Of a DNA stretch of 7,343 bases, positions 1 through 6,626 are shown piece after piece. Within the stretch, counting starts at the first letter, position 1, and each line of letters begins with the position of its first letter. Where the stretch lies: NCBI GenBank assembly GCA_934615635.1, contig CAKTTT010000118.1, positions 1 through 7,343 of the forward strand, read 5' to 3'. The position numbers were made by a program, and so were the translations under genes. A model generated the notes under the pieces. It ran no database searches. It saw nothing but the letters and a program-made list of their open reading frames with translations, and was not told the DNA's origin. The DNA comes from an uncultured Eubacteriales bacterium (GTDB taxonomy: Bacteria; Bacillota; Clostridia; Oscillospirales; Acutalibacteraceae).

Positions 1-15
1 CGGCTGTAACCGAAA

Positions 16-1362
16 TCAGTAACCCAGGCGTTTTTCCAGGGCCGCTTTTTCATCCTCATAGCCCGGCTTGCCCAGCAGAGCGAACATATTCTTCTTATAG
101 CCCTCCACGCCCGGCTGATCGAAGGGATTGACCCCCAGCATATATCCGGAGACGGCACAGGCCTTTTCAAAGAAGTAGATCAAATACCCCAGATTCTCCT
201 CCGTCGCCTGGGGAAGATGGAGCACCAGGCTGGGGGTGCCGCCGTCCGCATGGGCCAGAACCGTGCCCTCGAAAGCCTTTTGGTTGATGGTGGCCATGGT
301 TCTGCCCGTCAGGAAGTTGAGTCCGTCCACATTCTCCGGATCTTCCTTGATCGTCAGTTCCTTCTGCGCCTTATCGATGAGCACCACCGTCTCAAACAGG
401 ATGTTGGCGCCGTCCTGCACAAACTGCCCCAGGGAGTGGAGATCGGTGGAGAAGATGACCGAGGCCGGGAAGAGTCCCTTGCCGTCCTTGCCCTCGCTCT
501 CCCCATATAGCTGCTTCCACCATTCCGCCATCATGGCGTAGGCGGGCTCGTAGGCCACCATCAGCTCCACCGCCCTGCCCTTGCGCAGCAAGATGTGGCG
601 GCAGGCGGCATAGCGGTAACAAGGATTTTTCTCCACATCCGGATCGCACAGTTCCTCCTGCGCCCGGGCGGCGCCGGCCATCAGCGCGGCGATGTCGCAG
701 CCCGCTACGGCAATGGGCAGCAGGCCCACGGCGGTGAGAACGGAAAAGCGTCCCCCCACGTCGTCCGGAACCACGAAGGTTTCATAGCCCTCCCGGTCCG
801 CCAAGCCCTTCAGCGTCCCGCGGGATTTATCGGTAGTAACATAAATGCGCTTGCGGGCCTCATCCCGTCCCACGGTGGATTCCAGATACTCCCGAAACAC
901 GCGGAAAGCGATGGCCGGCTCGGTGGTGGTGCCGGATTTGGAGATCACATTGACGCTCACTCGCTTGCCCTCGCACAGCTCCAGCAGCTCGCACAGGGCG
1001 GTGGAGCTTATGCTGTTGCCCGCGAAATAGATGCAGGGCGTGTCCTTCTTTTTCGCATTGTACAGCGGCGACTTCAAAAACTCAATAGCCGCCCGGGCGC
1101 CCAGGTAGGAACCGCCGATACTGATGACGATAAACACGTCGGTGTCCTGCTGAATCCGGGCGGCAGCCGCCTGAATCCGGGCGAATTCCTCTTTATCATA
1201 ATCGGTGGGCAGCGTCAGCCAGCCGAGGAAATCACTGCCCAGCCCGGACCGGCTGTGAAGCATCTCATGGGCGGCGGCGACCTGCGCCTGCATGGCTCCC
1301 AACTCATGGGGACGGATGAAGTCCTCCAAATATCGGGTGTCCAAGGTTACCGGCATATACAT
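16..1362 (-). CDS. pgi: Glucose-6-phosphate isomerase
   Basis: Cytoplasmic enzyme that interconverts glucose 6-phosphate and fructose 6-phosphate in glycolysis and gluconeogenesis. The 448-residue product has the length of the short bacillus/clostridium type rather than the ~550 aa enterobacterial type. Visible family motifs are SIGGSYLGARA (81-91) and SKSGTTTEP (141-149) for sugar-phosphate binding, DDVGGRFSVLTAVG (200-213, PGI signature 1), YGESEGKDGKGLFP (286-299) and NPFDQPGVEGYKKN (412-425, signature 2). By family comparison the likely catalytic residues are E288, H309 and K423. The frame is intact from start to TGA. Two starts are possible: ATG at 1362, or ATG at 1356 (Met3), which lies 6 nt after an AGCAGGG ribosome site and is at least as likely, giving 446 aa. 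It is on the same strand as the upstream carboxypeptidase gene but appears to have its own promoter in the 137-bp gap. Identification is secure; only the start is uncertain by two codons. Confidence 0.97.
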   Translation of the reverse strand: MYMPVTLDTRYLEDFIRPHELGAMQAQVAAAHEMLHSRSGLGSDFLGWLTLPTDYDKEEFARIQAAAARIQQDTDVFIVISIGGSYLGARAAIEFLKSPLYNAKKKDTPCIYFAGNSISSTALCELLELCEGKRVSVNVISKSGTTTEPAIAFRVFREYLESTVGRDEARKRIYVTTDKSRGTLKGLADREGYETFVVPDDVGGRFSVLTAVGLLPIAVAGCDIAALMAGAARAQEELCDPDVEKNPCYRYAACRHILLRKGRAVELMVAYEPAYAMMAEWWKQLYGESEGKDGKGLFPASVIFSTDLHSLGQFVQDGANILFETVVLIDKAQKELTIKEDPENVDGLNFLTGRTMATINQKAFEGTVLAHADGGTPSLVLHLPQATEENLGYLIYFFEKACAVSGYMLGVNPFDQPGVEGYKKNMFALLGKPGYEDEKAALEKRLGY

Positions 1363-1388
1363 CCCTGCTTTCTTTTTTCTACAATTTC

Positions 1389-1417
1389 ATTTTACTATAT
1401 CCGCCGCCGCAATGCAA
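1389..1417 (-). promoter_or_regulatory. Candidate sigma-70 promoter for pgi
   Basis: On the minus strand a TTGCAT element (1412-1417) is followed after exactly 17 bp by TAAAAT (1389-1394), five of six matches to the -10 consensus. An overlapping TATAGT is also present. Transcription would start near 1382 and leave a leader of about 20-26 nt before pgi. The -35 box is weak (three of six matches), so the assignment rests on spacing, position and the -10 box. Confidence 0.5.
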
Positions 1418-1443
1418 CCGGCTGATTGTAAAATTTTATCATC

Positions 1444-1483
1444 TCCGGCGGGAAGAAGGGGAATTCCCGCTCCTCCCGCCGGA
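1444..1483 (-). terminator. Hairpin downstream of the carboxypeptidase gene, possible terminator
   Basis: TCCGGCGGGA (1444-1453) and TCCCGCCGGA (1474-1483) form a perfect 10-bp GC-rich stem around a 20-nt loop that contains the palindrome GGGAATTCCC. It begins 16 nt beyond the TGA of the minus-strand carboxypeptidase gene, where a terminator is expected. The minus strand then continues AGATGATAAAATTTTAC, so the T-tract is interrupted and offset by about ten bases. It may be an imperfect intrinsic terminator or a 3' stabilising hairpin. Confidence 0.5.
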
Positions 1484-1499
1484 CAGATTGCCTAAAAAA

Positions 1500-2735
1500 T
1501 CACCCCAGCAGCGCCGACAGCAGGGTGAAAAAAGCCCGGCCGAAGGTCATCCTCTCCACGTCCTCCGCCGCCCGGATGGCGTAAGAGGCTACCTCTTCCC
1601 CATCCAGCTTCATCACAATCCGGCCGATCACCTGCCCCTTGAGGACGGGGGCCTCCAGATTCTCGGACAGTTCGGTCTCACAGACCATGTTTTTTTCCTG
1701 CCCCTTTTTGATCAACTGGGGCTGCGGCGCGTCCGCCGTGGGGGCGACCTCCTTTTCCACCCCGCGCAGCACCCTGACGGGAATCAGGCTAGAGGCGTCC
1801 ACCTCGGGGGTGTAAACGGCATAATTGGCAAAGCCGTAGTCCAGCATTTTTCTGGCGCCGCCGAACCGCTCGTCGGTGGTGGCGCAGCCCAGGATCACCG
1901 CGCACAGCCCCATGCCGTTTTTCTCCGCCGTGGCGGAAAGGCAGTGGCCCGCCTTGGCGGTGGTGCCGGTTTTCAGCCCGGTGGCGCCGCTGTAATGGCG
2001 CACCAGCTTATTGGTGTTGACGAGCTGGGATTTGCCCCCGCGGAGGGTGTCCATCCACACTGTGGTGTATTCCTTGATTTTCTCATGCTTCATTAATTCC
2101 CGGGACATCAGGGCCACGTCATGGGCGGAAGAATAGGCGTCGTCGCTCAGTCCGCTGCAGTCCAGAAACAGGGTGTCCTGCATCCCCAGCTCCGCGGCCC
2201 TAGTGTTCATGCTCTCCACAAAGCCCTCGATGGAACCGGAAATATGCTCGGCCAGCGCCGCGCAAGCGTCGTTGGCGGACACGATGACCGCCGCCTTAAG
2301 CAGCTCGTTGACCGTCATCGTCTCCCCCTGCTCCAGCCAGATCTGGGAGCCGCCCATGGAGGCGGCGGTAGCCGAGCAGGTGACCGGCTCGTCGATTTTG
2401 ATCAGCTCTTCATCCAGCGCCTCCATCACCAGCAGCAGCGTCATGATCTTGGTCACCGAGGCGATGGCCAGCTTTTCATGGGAATTCTTTTCGAACAGCA
2501 CCTTGCCGCTGGACAGCTCCATCAGCACCGCCGATTTCCCGCCGATCTCCAGCGCGGTCCCGTCCGCCGGTACGGTATCGGCGGCGACCCAGGCCGGCGT
2601 CTCCTCCCGCAGCAGCTCCGCGGCGGTCTGGCCGTCCGATTCATCCGTAATCAGGGCGGGAGCGGCCGCCGCGGCCTGTCCTGTTAAGAGTATGCCGCAC
2701 AGTAAGACGGCTAAACATTTTTTCCATCTTTTCAC
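1500..2735 (-). CDS. D-alanyl-D-alanine carboxypeptidase, DacA/DacF-like (peptidase S11)
   Basis: Secreted low-molecular-weight penicillin-binding protein that trims the terminal D-Ala from peptidoglycan pentapeptides, acting outside the membrane. The start chosen is GTG at 2735, because a perfect AGGAGG lies 8 nt upstream; this gives 411 aa. The frame stays open to an ATG at 2810, but those 25 extra residues would precede the signal peptide and have no good ribosome site. Counting from GTG, residues 1-25 are a signal peptide (KRWKK, hydrophobic core, then AAAAA). The active-site motifs are SVTK (Ser93, Lys96), SAN (153-155) and KTGT (255-258). A C-terminal beta-rich PBP5_C-like domain covers about 310-390, and the last ~20 residues look like an amphipathic membrane-anchoring helix. 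The gene lies 84 bp after the corrinoid activator gene on the same strand, so read-through is possible, but no functional link is expected. Whether it is the vegetative (DacA) or sporulation (DacF/DacB) paralogue cannot be told from sequence, so no symbol is given. Confidence 0.93.
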   Translation of the reverse strand: MKRWKKCLAVLLCGILLTGQAAAAAPALITDESDGQTAAELLREETPAWVAADTVPADGTALEIGGKSAVLMELSSGKVLFEKNSHEKLAIASVTKIMTLLLVMEALDEELIKIDEPVTCSATAASMGGSQIWLEQGETMTVNELLKAAVIVSANDACAALAEHISGSIEGFVESMNTRAAELGMQDTLFLDCSGLSDDAYSSAHDVALMSRELMKHEKIKEYTTVWMDTLRGGKSQLVNTNKLVRHYSGATGLKTGTTAKAGHCLSATAEKNGMGLCAVILGCATTDERFGGARKMLDYGFANYAVYTPEVDASSLIPVRVLRGVEKEVAPTADAPQPQLIKKGQEKNMVCETELSENLEAPVLKGQVIGRIVMKLDGEEVASYAIRAAEDVERMTFGRAFFTLLSALLG

Positions 2736-2743
2736 CAGGAACG

Positions 2744-2749
2744 CCTCCT
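2744..2749 (-). promoter_or_regulatory. Ribosome binding site fixing the GTG start of the carboxypeptidase
   Basis: The minus strand reads AGGAGG here, a full anti-16S match, with 8 nt before GTG at 2735. This decides the start against the upstream in-frame ATG at 2810. Confidence 0.85.
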
Positions 2750-2819
2750 CATTTTTTCTGCTGGTACAACATATGCGCCTGGGAGGCGGATTAGTCGGCA
2801 ACCGGGGCAAAAAAACTGT

Positions 2820-4403
2820 TCAGCCGCCAAAAAGCATATTCTCCACGTAATATTCCATAAACCGGGGGCTGGTGGACAGCTCCACCGTTTCCGCCCTTCG
2901 AGCCAGCGCCTCCGACCGCCGGCGGATCTCCTCGCTGAGCAGCGTCATGGAGGCTCCCGTACCCGCCGCGTTGCCCACGGCCACCGCTTTGGCGGCGAAA
3001 CCGGGCGGAATCAGGCCGATGGTCTCCGCCGCGTTCGCGTCGATGAAGGCGCCGAACCCTCCGGCGATGGTCAACCGGCCGATATCCTCCGGCTTCATGC
3101 CTGCCTCCCCCATCAGGGTGAGCATCCCCGCGCAGACGGCGGATTTCGCTAGCTGCACCGCCCGGATATCCTGCTGGGTGAGGATCACGCCGGTCCCCGG
3201 CAGCCGGAAGGCAGGCTGATCGTCCACTTCGGTTATGTACGCCTCAAAGGCGTGTCCCTCCTCATTGATGAGCCCGGTTTCATCCAGGATCCCGGCTTTC
3301 ACCATCACCGCCACCGCATCTACGATTCCCGAACCGCACAGCCCCTTCGCCTCTCCGCCGCCGATCACCTCGCAGCGGATTTCCCCATCGGCCAGAGCTA
3401 CCCGGCTGACGGCGCCCTCCTTGGCGTTCATTCCCTGATAGATCCCCGCGCCTTCAAAGGCGGGTCCAGCGGCGGTGGAGCAGCAGAGCAGCCTGCCGCC
3501 CGCCGCCAGCGCCATCTCTCCATTGGTGCCGATGTCCACCAGCAGCTCCGGCTCGCTGGCGGCGATCTCCAGCTTTCGGTCAAAGCCGGCGGCCATCAGC
3601 GCGGTGGTGATGTCCCCTCCCACATAGGCGGACATACAGCGGGGCAGATAGATCCGGGCCCCCTCCGCCAGGGGCATCCCCAGCGCCGAAGCGGGAAGAA
3701 ACTCACCGAAATACCGATCCTGCCGGAAGGGGGCGGCGGCGATGGAGGCGGGATTCTGACCGCAAAGCAGATAAAGCATCGCGGTGTTTCCGGTCAGGAC
3801 CAACGCCTTCACCGCTTCCCGCTCCACGGCCGCCTGAGCGCAGGATTCCCCCAGCAGCCGGGCGATGCCGCCGCGGATGGAGGCGGCCAGCGCCTCCCCC
3901 TCCCCCGCCAGCGCCTTTTCCAGCCGAGAGATCACGTCCGCGCCGAACACGGCCTGGGGATTGCGTTCGGAGCCGGTGGCCAGCAGCCGGCCCTTCTCCA
4001 AATCATACAAATAAAGCGCCAGGGTGGTGGTGCCGATATCCACCGCGGCGCCCACCCCTCTTTCCCAGGGGCAAAGGGGGAAATCCGGCATGGAACCGGC
4101 GGTGACGATGCGTTGGGAGGCGCTGGCAGCCGGCAGCTCCACCCGGGCGTCCCCCCGCAGCTCCGTCATACAGGCGAACCGCACACCGGCGGCGATTTCC
4201 TCCGGCGTCAGCAGCTCCCGCTCCCGCTGCGTCAGCGGCGAAAGCTCCCCGCTGGCCTTCACCCTGCACTTCAGACAACGCTGCCGGCCGCCGCAGGGCA
4301 TCTCCACCGGAATCCCCTGCCGAGCAAAAATGGTTGACAGAAGCACCGGAGTATCATATTCTAAAATAGTGCGGCCGGCCCCGCCTGCCAATTCCAGTTT
4401 CAT
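2820..4403 (-). CDS. ASKHA-domain reductive activator of corrinoid proteins (RACo/DUF4445 family)
   Basis: ATP-dependent electron donor that rescues corrinoid proteins by reducing inactive Co(II) to Co(I), as described for RACo and related activators of O-demethylase and methylamine systems. The 527-residue product starts with a [2Fe-2S] ferredoxin-like domain with ligands C37, C43, C46 and C78 (CX5CX2C plus a distal Cys). An ASKHA (acetate/sugar kinase-Hsc70-actin) ATPase region follows: VDIGTTTLALYLYD (121-134), VGGDITTALMA (261-271), LLVDIGTNGEMAL (288-300), AAGPAFEGAGI (311-321), LCGSGIVD (355-362), IAGGFGAFID (446-455) and GNAAGTGASM (477-486). It is shorter than the ~630-650 aa of characterised RACo; the ASKHA region begins near residue 118, leaving no room for the middle domain. 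ATG at 4403 has AAGGCGG 10 nt upstream. It is divergent from the DUF1638 gene, and the corrinoid protein encoded 2.2 kb away is its likely client. The family is clear; the client is inferred from context. Confidence 0.92.
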   Translation of the reverse strand: MKLELAGGAGRTILEYDTPVLLSTIFARQGIPVEMPCGGRQRCLKCRVKASGELSPLTQRERELLTPEEIAAGVRFACMTELRGDARVELPAASASQRIVTAGSMPDFPLCPWERGVGAAVDIGTTTLALYLYDLEKGRLLATGSERNPQAVFGADVISRLEKALAGEGEALAASIRGGIARLLGESCAQAAVEREAVKALVLTGNTAMLYLLCGQNPASIAAAPFRQDRYFGEFLPASALGMPLAEGARIYLPRCMSAYVGGDITTALMAAGFDRKLEIAASEPELLVDIGTNGEMALAAGGRLLCCSTAAGPAFEGAGIYQGMNAKEGAVSRVALADGEIRCEVIGGGEAKGLCGSGIVDAVAVMVKAGILDETGLINEEGHAFEAYITEVDDQPAFRLPGTGVILTQQDIRAVQLAKSAVCAGMLTLMGEAGMKPEDIGRLTIAGGFGAFIDANAAETIGLIPPGFAAKAVAVGNAAGTGASMTLLSEEIRRRSEALARRAETVELSTSPRFMEYYVENMLFGG

Positions 4404-4441
4404 CGGATCAAAACCGCCTTTCTTCCCCGCAATATGGACTC

Positions 4442-4470
4442 ATGATACCCTTTTTGCCTGGAGTCCGCAA
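4442..4470 (-). promoter_or_regulatory. Candidate promoter for the corrinoid activator gene
   Basis: The minus strand carries TTGCGG (4465-4470), a 17-bp spacer and TATCAT (4442-4447), which matches the -10 consensus at five of six positions. Transcription would start near 4435, about 32 nt before the ATG. The poor -35 half (TTG only) would fit a promoter that needs an activator such as the AraC-type regulator encoded nearby; that link is inference. Confidence 0.4.
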
Positions 4471-4476
4471 GAAGGA

Positions 4477-4499
4477 TATTTGGATTTCTGGTATTTGGA
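4477..4499 (+). repeat. Direct repeat TATTTGGA in the divergent intergenic region
   Basis: TATTTGGA occurs at 4477-4484 and again at 4492-4499, 15 bp start to start, in the 105-bp gap between the activator and DUF1638 genes. The second copy runs into the ribosome binding site of the DUF1638 gene. It could be a tandem operator for a regulator, but two 8-mers in a short AT-richer stretch may also be chance. Confidence 0.35.
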
Positions 4500-4504
4500 A
4501 GTGA
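4497..4504 (+). promoter_or_regulatory. Ribosome binding site supporting a TTG start for the DUF1638 gene
   Basis: GGAAGTGA matches the extended anti-16S partner GGAGGTGA at seven of eight positions. The GGAAG core ends 7 nt before TTG at 4509. This supports the rare TTG codon as the true start. Confidence 0.65.
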
Positions 4505-4508
4505 TTTT

Positions 4509-5255
4509 TTGCGTATACACATCATCGCCTGCCGGGTGCTGAACCGGGAGTTGAGCTATTACGCCTCCCAAAGTCCCCATATCGTGGATATCACCTGGCT
4601 GCCCCAAGGATTGCACGACGTTCCCTCCCGGCTGCGGGAAAGCGTGAGCGCCGCCATCGGCGGACTCTATAAGCAACGGGAGTCACGGGAGCTCAAGCAT
4701 TTTCCCGACGTGATCGCTTTAGGCTACGGCCTGTGCTCCAACGGCGTGGTGGGGATCGAAGCCCGGGACGTCCCCCTCGTGGTTCCCCGAACCGACGACT
4801 GCATCGCCTTGTTTCTGGGCTCTCAGCAGCGGTATCTGGAGCTTTTCCACACCTATGGCGGCACCTTCTGGCTCAACAACGGATGGGTGGAAACCGCCTT
4901 TATTCCTACGCAGGAACTGCTGGAACAGAAGCGGCGGGAGTATGCGGAAAGCTACGGCGAGGACAACGCGGATTTTCTGATGGAACAGGATATGCTGTGG
5001 GCGAAAAATTACCGCCACATCGGCTACATATCCTCTCCCGTCTACGCTGCGGCGGCCCATCGGGACACCGCCCGGAAAGCGGCGGCATACAACGGCTGGA
5101 GCTATGAGGAATTCCAGGGGGATTCCCGGCTGCTTCGCAAGCTGACGACGGGGGAATGGGACGACCGGGAATTTCTCATCTGCCCTCCCCATCACCGCAT
5201 CGAATCGGCTTACGACGGCGCCAAGCTGAAAGCGGTCCCCTGTGAAGTTCCTTAG
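4509..5255 (+). CDS. DUF1638 domain protein of the corrinoid module
   Basis: A 248-residue cytoplasmic protein with no signal peptide or membrane segment, recognised as DUF1638. Its biochemical role is unknown to me. From family knowledge, DUF1638 genes recur beside corrinoid-dependent methyltransferase genes in methanogens and anaerobic bacteria, which fits this context. The conserved-looking stretches are IIACRVLNREL (5-15), LPQGLHDVP (31-39), ALGYGLCSNGVVGI (70-83) and VPRTDDCIALFLGS (92-105). Cysteines C8, C76 and C98 fall inside these blocks, and the DDC and HDV positions add possible metal or corrinoid ligands. The C-terminal half is richer in charged residues and ends with CPPHHR (225-230). 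The start is TTG at 4509, with a good ribosome site. The gene is 33 nt ahead of the PocR/AraC regulator on the same strand, probably in one operon. A role in cobalt handling, methyltransferase maturation or substrate handling is speculation. Confidence 0.85.
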   Translation: MRIHIIACRVLNRELSYYASQSPHIVDITWLPQGLHDVPSRLRESVSAAIGGLYKQRESRELKHFPDVIALGYGLCSNGVVGIEARDVPLVVPRTDDCIALFLGSQQRYLELFHTYGGTFWLNNGWVETAFIPTQELLEQKRREYAESYGEDNADFLMEQDMLWAKNYRHIGYISSPVYAAAAHRDTARKAAAYNGWSYEEFQGDSRLLRKLTTGEWDDREFLICPPHHRIESAYDGAKLKAVPCEVP

Positions 5256-5288
5256 CGCCATAACGGTTCCGCCGGGAGAAAGGCATGA

Positions 5289-6512
5289 GTGACGATGGAA
5301 GAAAAAATCGTTAAGCGATGCGCGGAATACGCGGCGCATTTCGCCGGGCTGTGCGATATCGCCTGCGGCGTATTGGACAGCGCCGCCCAAAAATTCGTGG
5401 CGGCGGAGCCGGGCCGGCGGTTTTGTGAGGACTGCGCCTATTCCCGCTGCGAGGAGCTGCAGACCCACTTGTACGGCTGCAGTGAGGCCTATCGCTGGAA
5501 CGGCAAATATATCTATTATTGTCCCCTCGGGCTGGTTTTCGTCGCCTCCTCCGTGTCGGACGATACCGGCGTCCTGTCCGGCGGTCTGATCGCCGGGCCG
5601 CTGGTCATGGGCAATCTGCCGGACACCCTGGAGGAGCTGCCCGATCCCGGCATAGCGGAGCGCGTCTCCTCCCTGCCGGTGTTTACTACCGCCCGCACCA
5701 ACCATCTGGCGGAGATCCTGGCCGCGGCCACCGGCTATATTGCCGGGCTTCCCCACAGCCGGGCCGGCGGCTTCGTTTACGAGCAGGAAAAAATGCTCAA
5801 TACCATCTATACCATCCGAGAGCAGCAGGCCGGCGACGAAAGCGCCCTGAATTATCCCATCACCTTTGAAAAGCAGCTTCACGATCTGATCTGCAGCAAG
5901 GACAAAACCGGCGCCCAGGAGCTGCTCAACGAGCTGCTGGGACACATCTACTGCGCCAGCGATTTCCAACTGGAGATCATCAAGACCCGGGTGGTGGAAC
6001 TGGTGGTGCTGCTCTCCCGGGCCACCATCGATGCGGGCGCGGATATCCGGGAGATTTTTCTCTTCAACACCAACTATATCCATGAGATCGAGCAGTTCAC
6101 CTCCCTGGAGGAATTGAGCGTGTGGCTGACGGGGATCATGCACCGCTTTATCAACTACTCCTTCGATTTCGCCCAGGTCAAGCATTCCGACGTGGTGTAC
6201 AAGGTGATGGATTATGTCAAGGCCAACTACGCCCAGAAGATCACCCTGGACGATATCGCCCGCCACGTTTTCCTCAGCCGTTCCTATCTCAGCAGTATTT
6301 TCAAGGAGGAAACCGGCGACAGCCTGTTCGCTTATATCAATAAGGTGCGGATCAGCAAAAGCAAGATGCTGCTGCTGGACAGCGCCGTTAATCTGGTGGA
6401 TGTGGCGGGCCTCTGCGGCTTTGACGACCAGAGCTATTTTACCAAGGTATTCAAAAAAGCCACGGGGATCTCCCCCAAAAAATACCGGGATACCCGGGGA
6501 CAGACCGGCTGA
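5289..6512 (+). CDS. PocR-like sensory domain fused to an AraC-type DNA-binding domain
   Basis: Probable ligand-responsive transcription regulator of 407 aa. The N-terminal ~165 residues resemble the PocR sensory domain (a PAS-related fold named after the propanediol/cobalamin regulator PocR). They include a cysteine cluster, FCEDCAYSRC (C46, C49, C54), then C64 and the typical YYCPLGLVFVAS block (C78). A middle helical region (about 165-295) probably links or dimerises. Residues ~300-402 are a classical AraC/XylS DNA-binding domain: ITLDDIARHVFLSRSYLSSIF forms the first helix-turn-helix (318-338), and NLVDVAGLCGFDDQSYFTKVF followed by KKATGISPKKYR forms the second with the family signature (368-400). 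The start is GTG at 5289 (GGGAG 10 nt upstream) or ATG at 5295, a difference of two residues. It lies 33 nt after the DUF1638 gene and 114 bp before the corrinoid protein gene, its likely target. Cys-based metal, Fe-S or redox sensing is inferred only from the cluster. Confidence 0.88.
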   Translation: MTMEEKIVKRCAEYAAHFAGLCDIACGVLDSAAQKFVAAEPGRRFCEDCAYSRCEELQTHLYGCSEAYRWNGKYIYYCPLGLVFVASSVSDDTGVLSGGLIAGPLVMGNLPDTLEELPDPGIAERVSSLPVFTTARTNHLAEILAAATGYIAGLPHSRAGGFVYEQEKMLNTIYTIREQQAGDESALNYPITFEKQLHDLICSKDKTGAQELLNELLGHIYCASDFQLEIIKTRVVELVVLLSRATIDAGADIREIFLFNTNYIHEIEQFTSLEELSVWLTGIMHRFINYSFDFAQVKHSDVVYKVMDYVKANYAQKITLDDIARHVFLSRSYLSSIFKEETGDSLFAYINKVRISKSKMLLLDSAVNLVDVAGLCGFDDQSYFTKVFKKATGISPKKYRDTRGQTG

Positions 6513-6526
6513 GCCGCTCTCCTGAG

Positions 6527-6595
6527 AAAAACAGATTACCAATTATGTAAATATTTTTCTATCTTTTGCTCCCGCCACCGGGTAGAATGGGGATA
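6527..6595 (+). promoter_or_regulatory. AT-rich promoter region of the corrinoid protein gene
   Basis: The 114-bp gap between the regulator and the corrinoid protein genes holds an AT-rich block (about 6527-6568) that stands out in this GC-rich window. A TAGAAT box (6583-6588, five of six matches to the -10 consensus) sits about 39 nt before the ATG, but no fair -35 box lies 16-18 bp upstream of it. TTACCA (6536-6541) with TATCTT (6560-6565) at 18 bp is a weaker alternative. A missing -35 box is common at AraC-activated promoters. No convincing operator repeat or cobalamin riboswitch is visible. Confidence 0.35.
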
Positions 6596-6611
6596 AAGTT
6601 GAGCGAACACC

Positions 6612-6618
6612 AAGGAGG
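6612..6618 (+). promoter_or_regulatory. Strong ribosome binding site of the corrinoid protein gene
   Basis: AAGGAGG, a full anti-16S match, is 8 nt before ATG at 6627. It is the strongest translation signal in the rightward operon and suggests the corrinoid protein is made in larger amounts than the DUF1638 protein or the regulator. Confidence 0.8.
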
Positions 6619-6626
6619 ATACACTC

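Noticed and set aside
595..1425. A 276-codon plus-strand open frame over pgi
   Set aside because: It lies opposite the conserved PGI motifs, has no domain I recognise, and ends in the pgi promoter region.
2736..2810. N-terminal extension of the carboxypeptidase to ATG at 2810
   Set aside because: It would put 25 Pro/Arg-rich residues before a normal signal peptide, while GTG at 2735 has a perfect AGGAGG at 8 nt.
3252..4337. A 361-codon plus-strand open frame inside the activator gene
   Set aside because: It is low-complexity, rich in Gly, Gln, His and Arg, and lies opposite a well-supported ASKHA protein, so it is a codon-usage shadow.
4719..6542. A 607-codon open frame antisense to the DUF1638 and PocR/AraC genes
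   Set aside because: Its translation shows no recognisable domain. The plus-strand frames here have clear family motifs and ribosome sites. Long antisense frames are expected in GC-rich coding DNA.
6513..6626. Cobalamin riboswitch ahead of the corrinoid protein gene
   Set aside because: The gap is only 114 bp, shorter than a typical full cobalamin riboswitch, and I could not see a B12-box-like segment.
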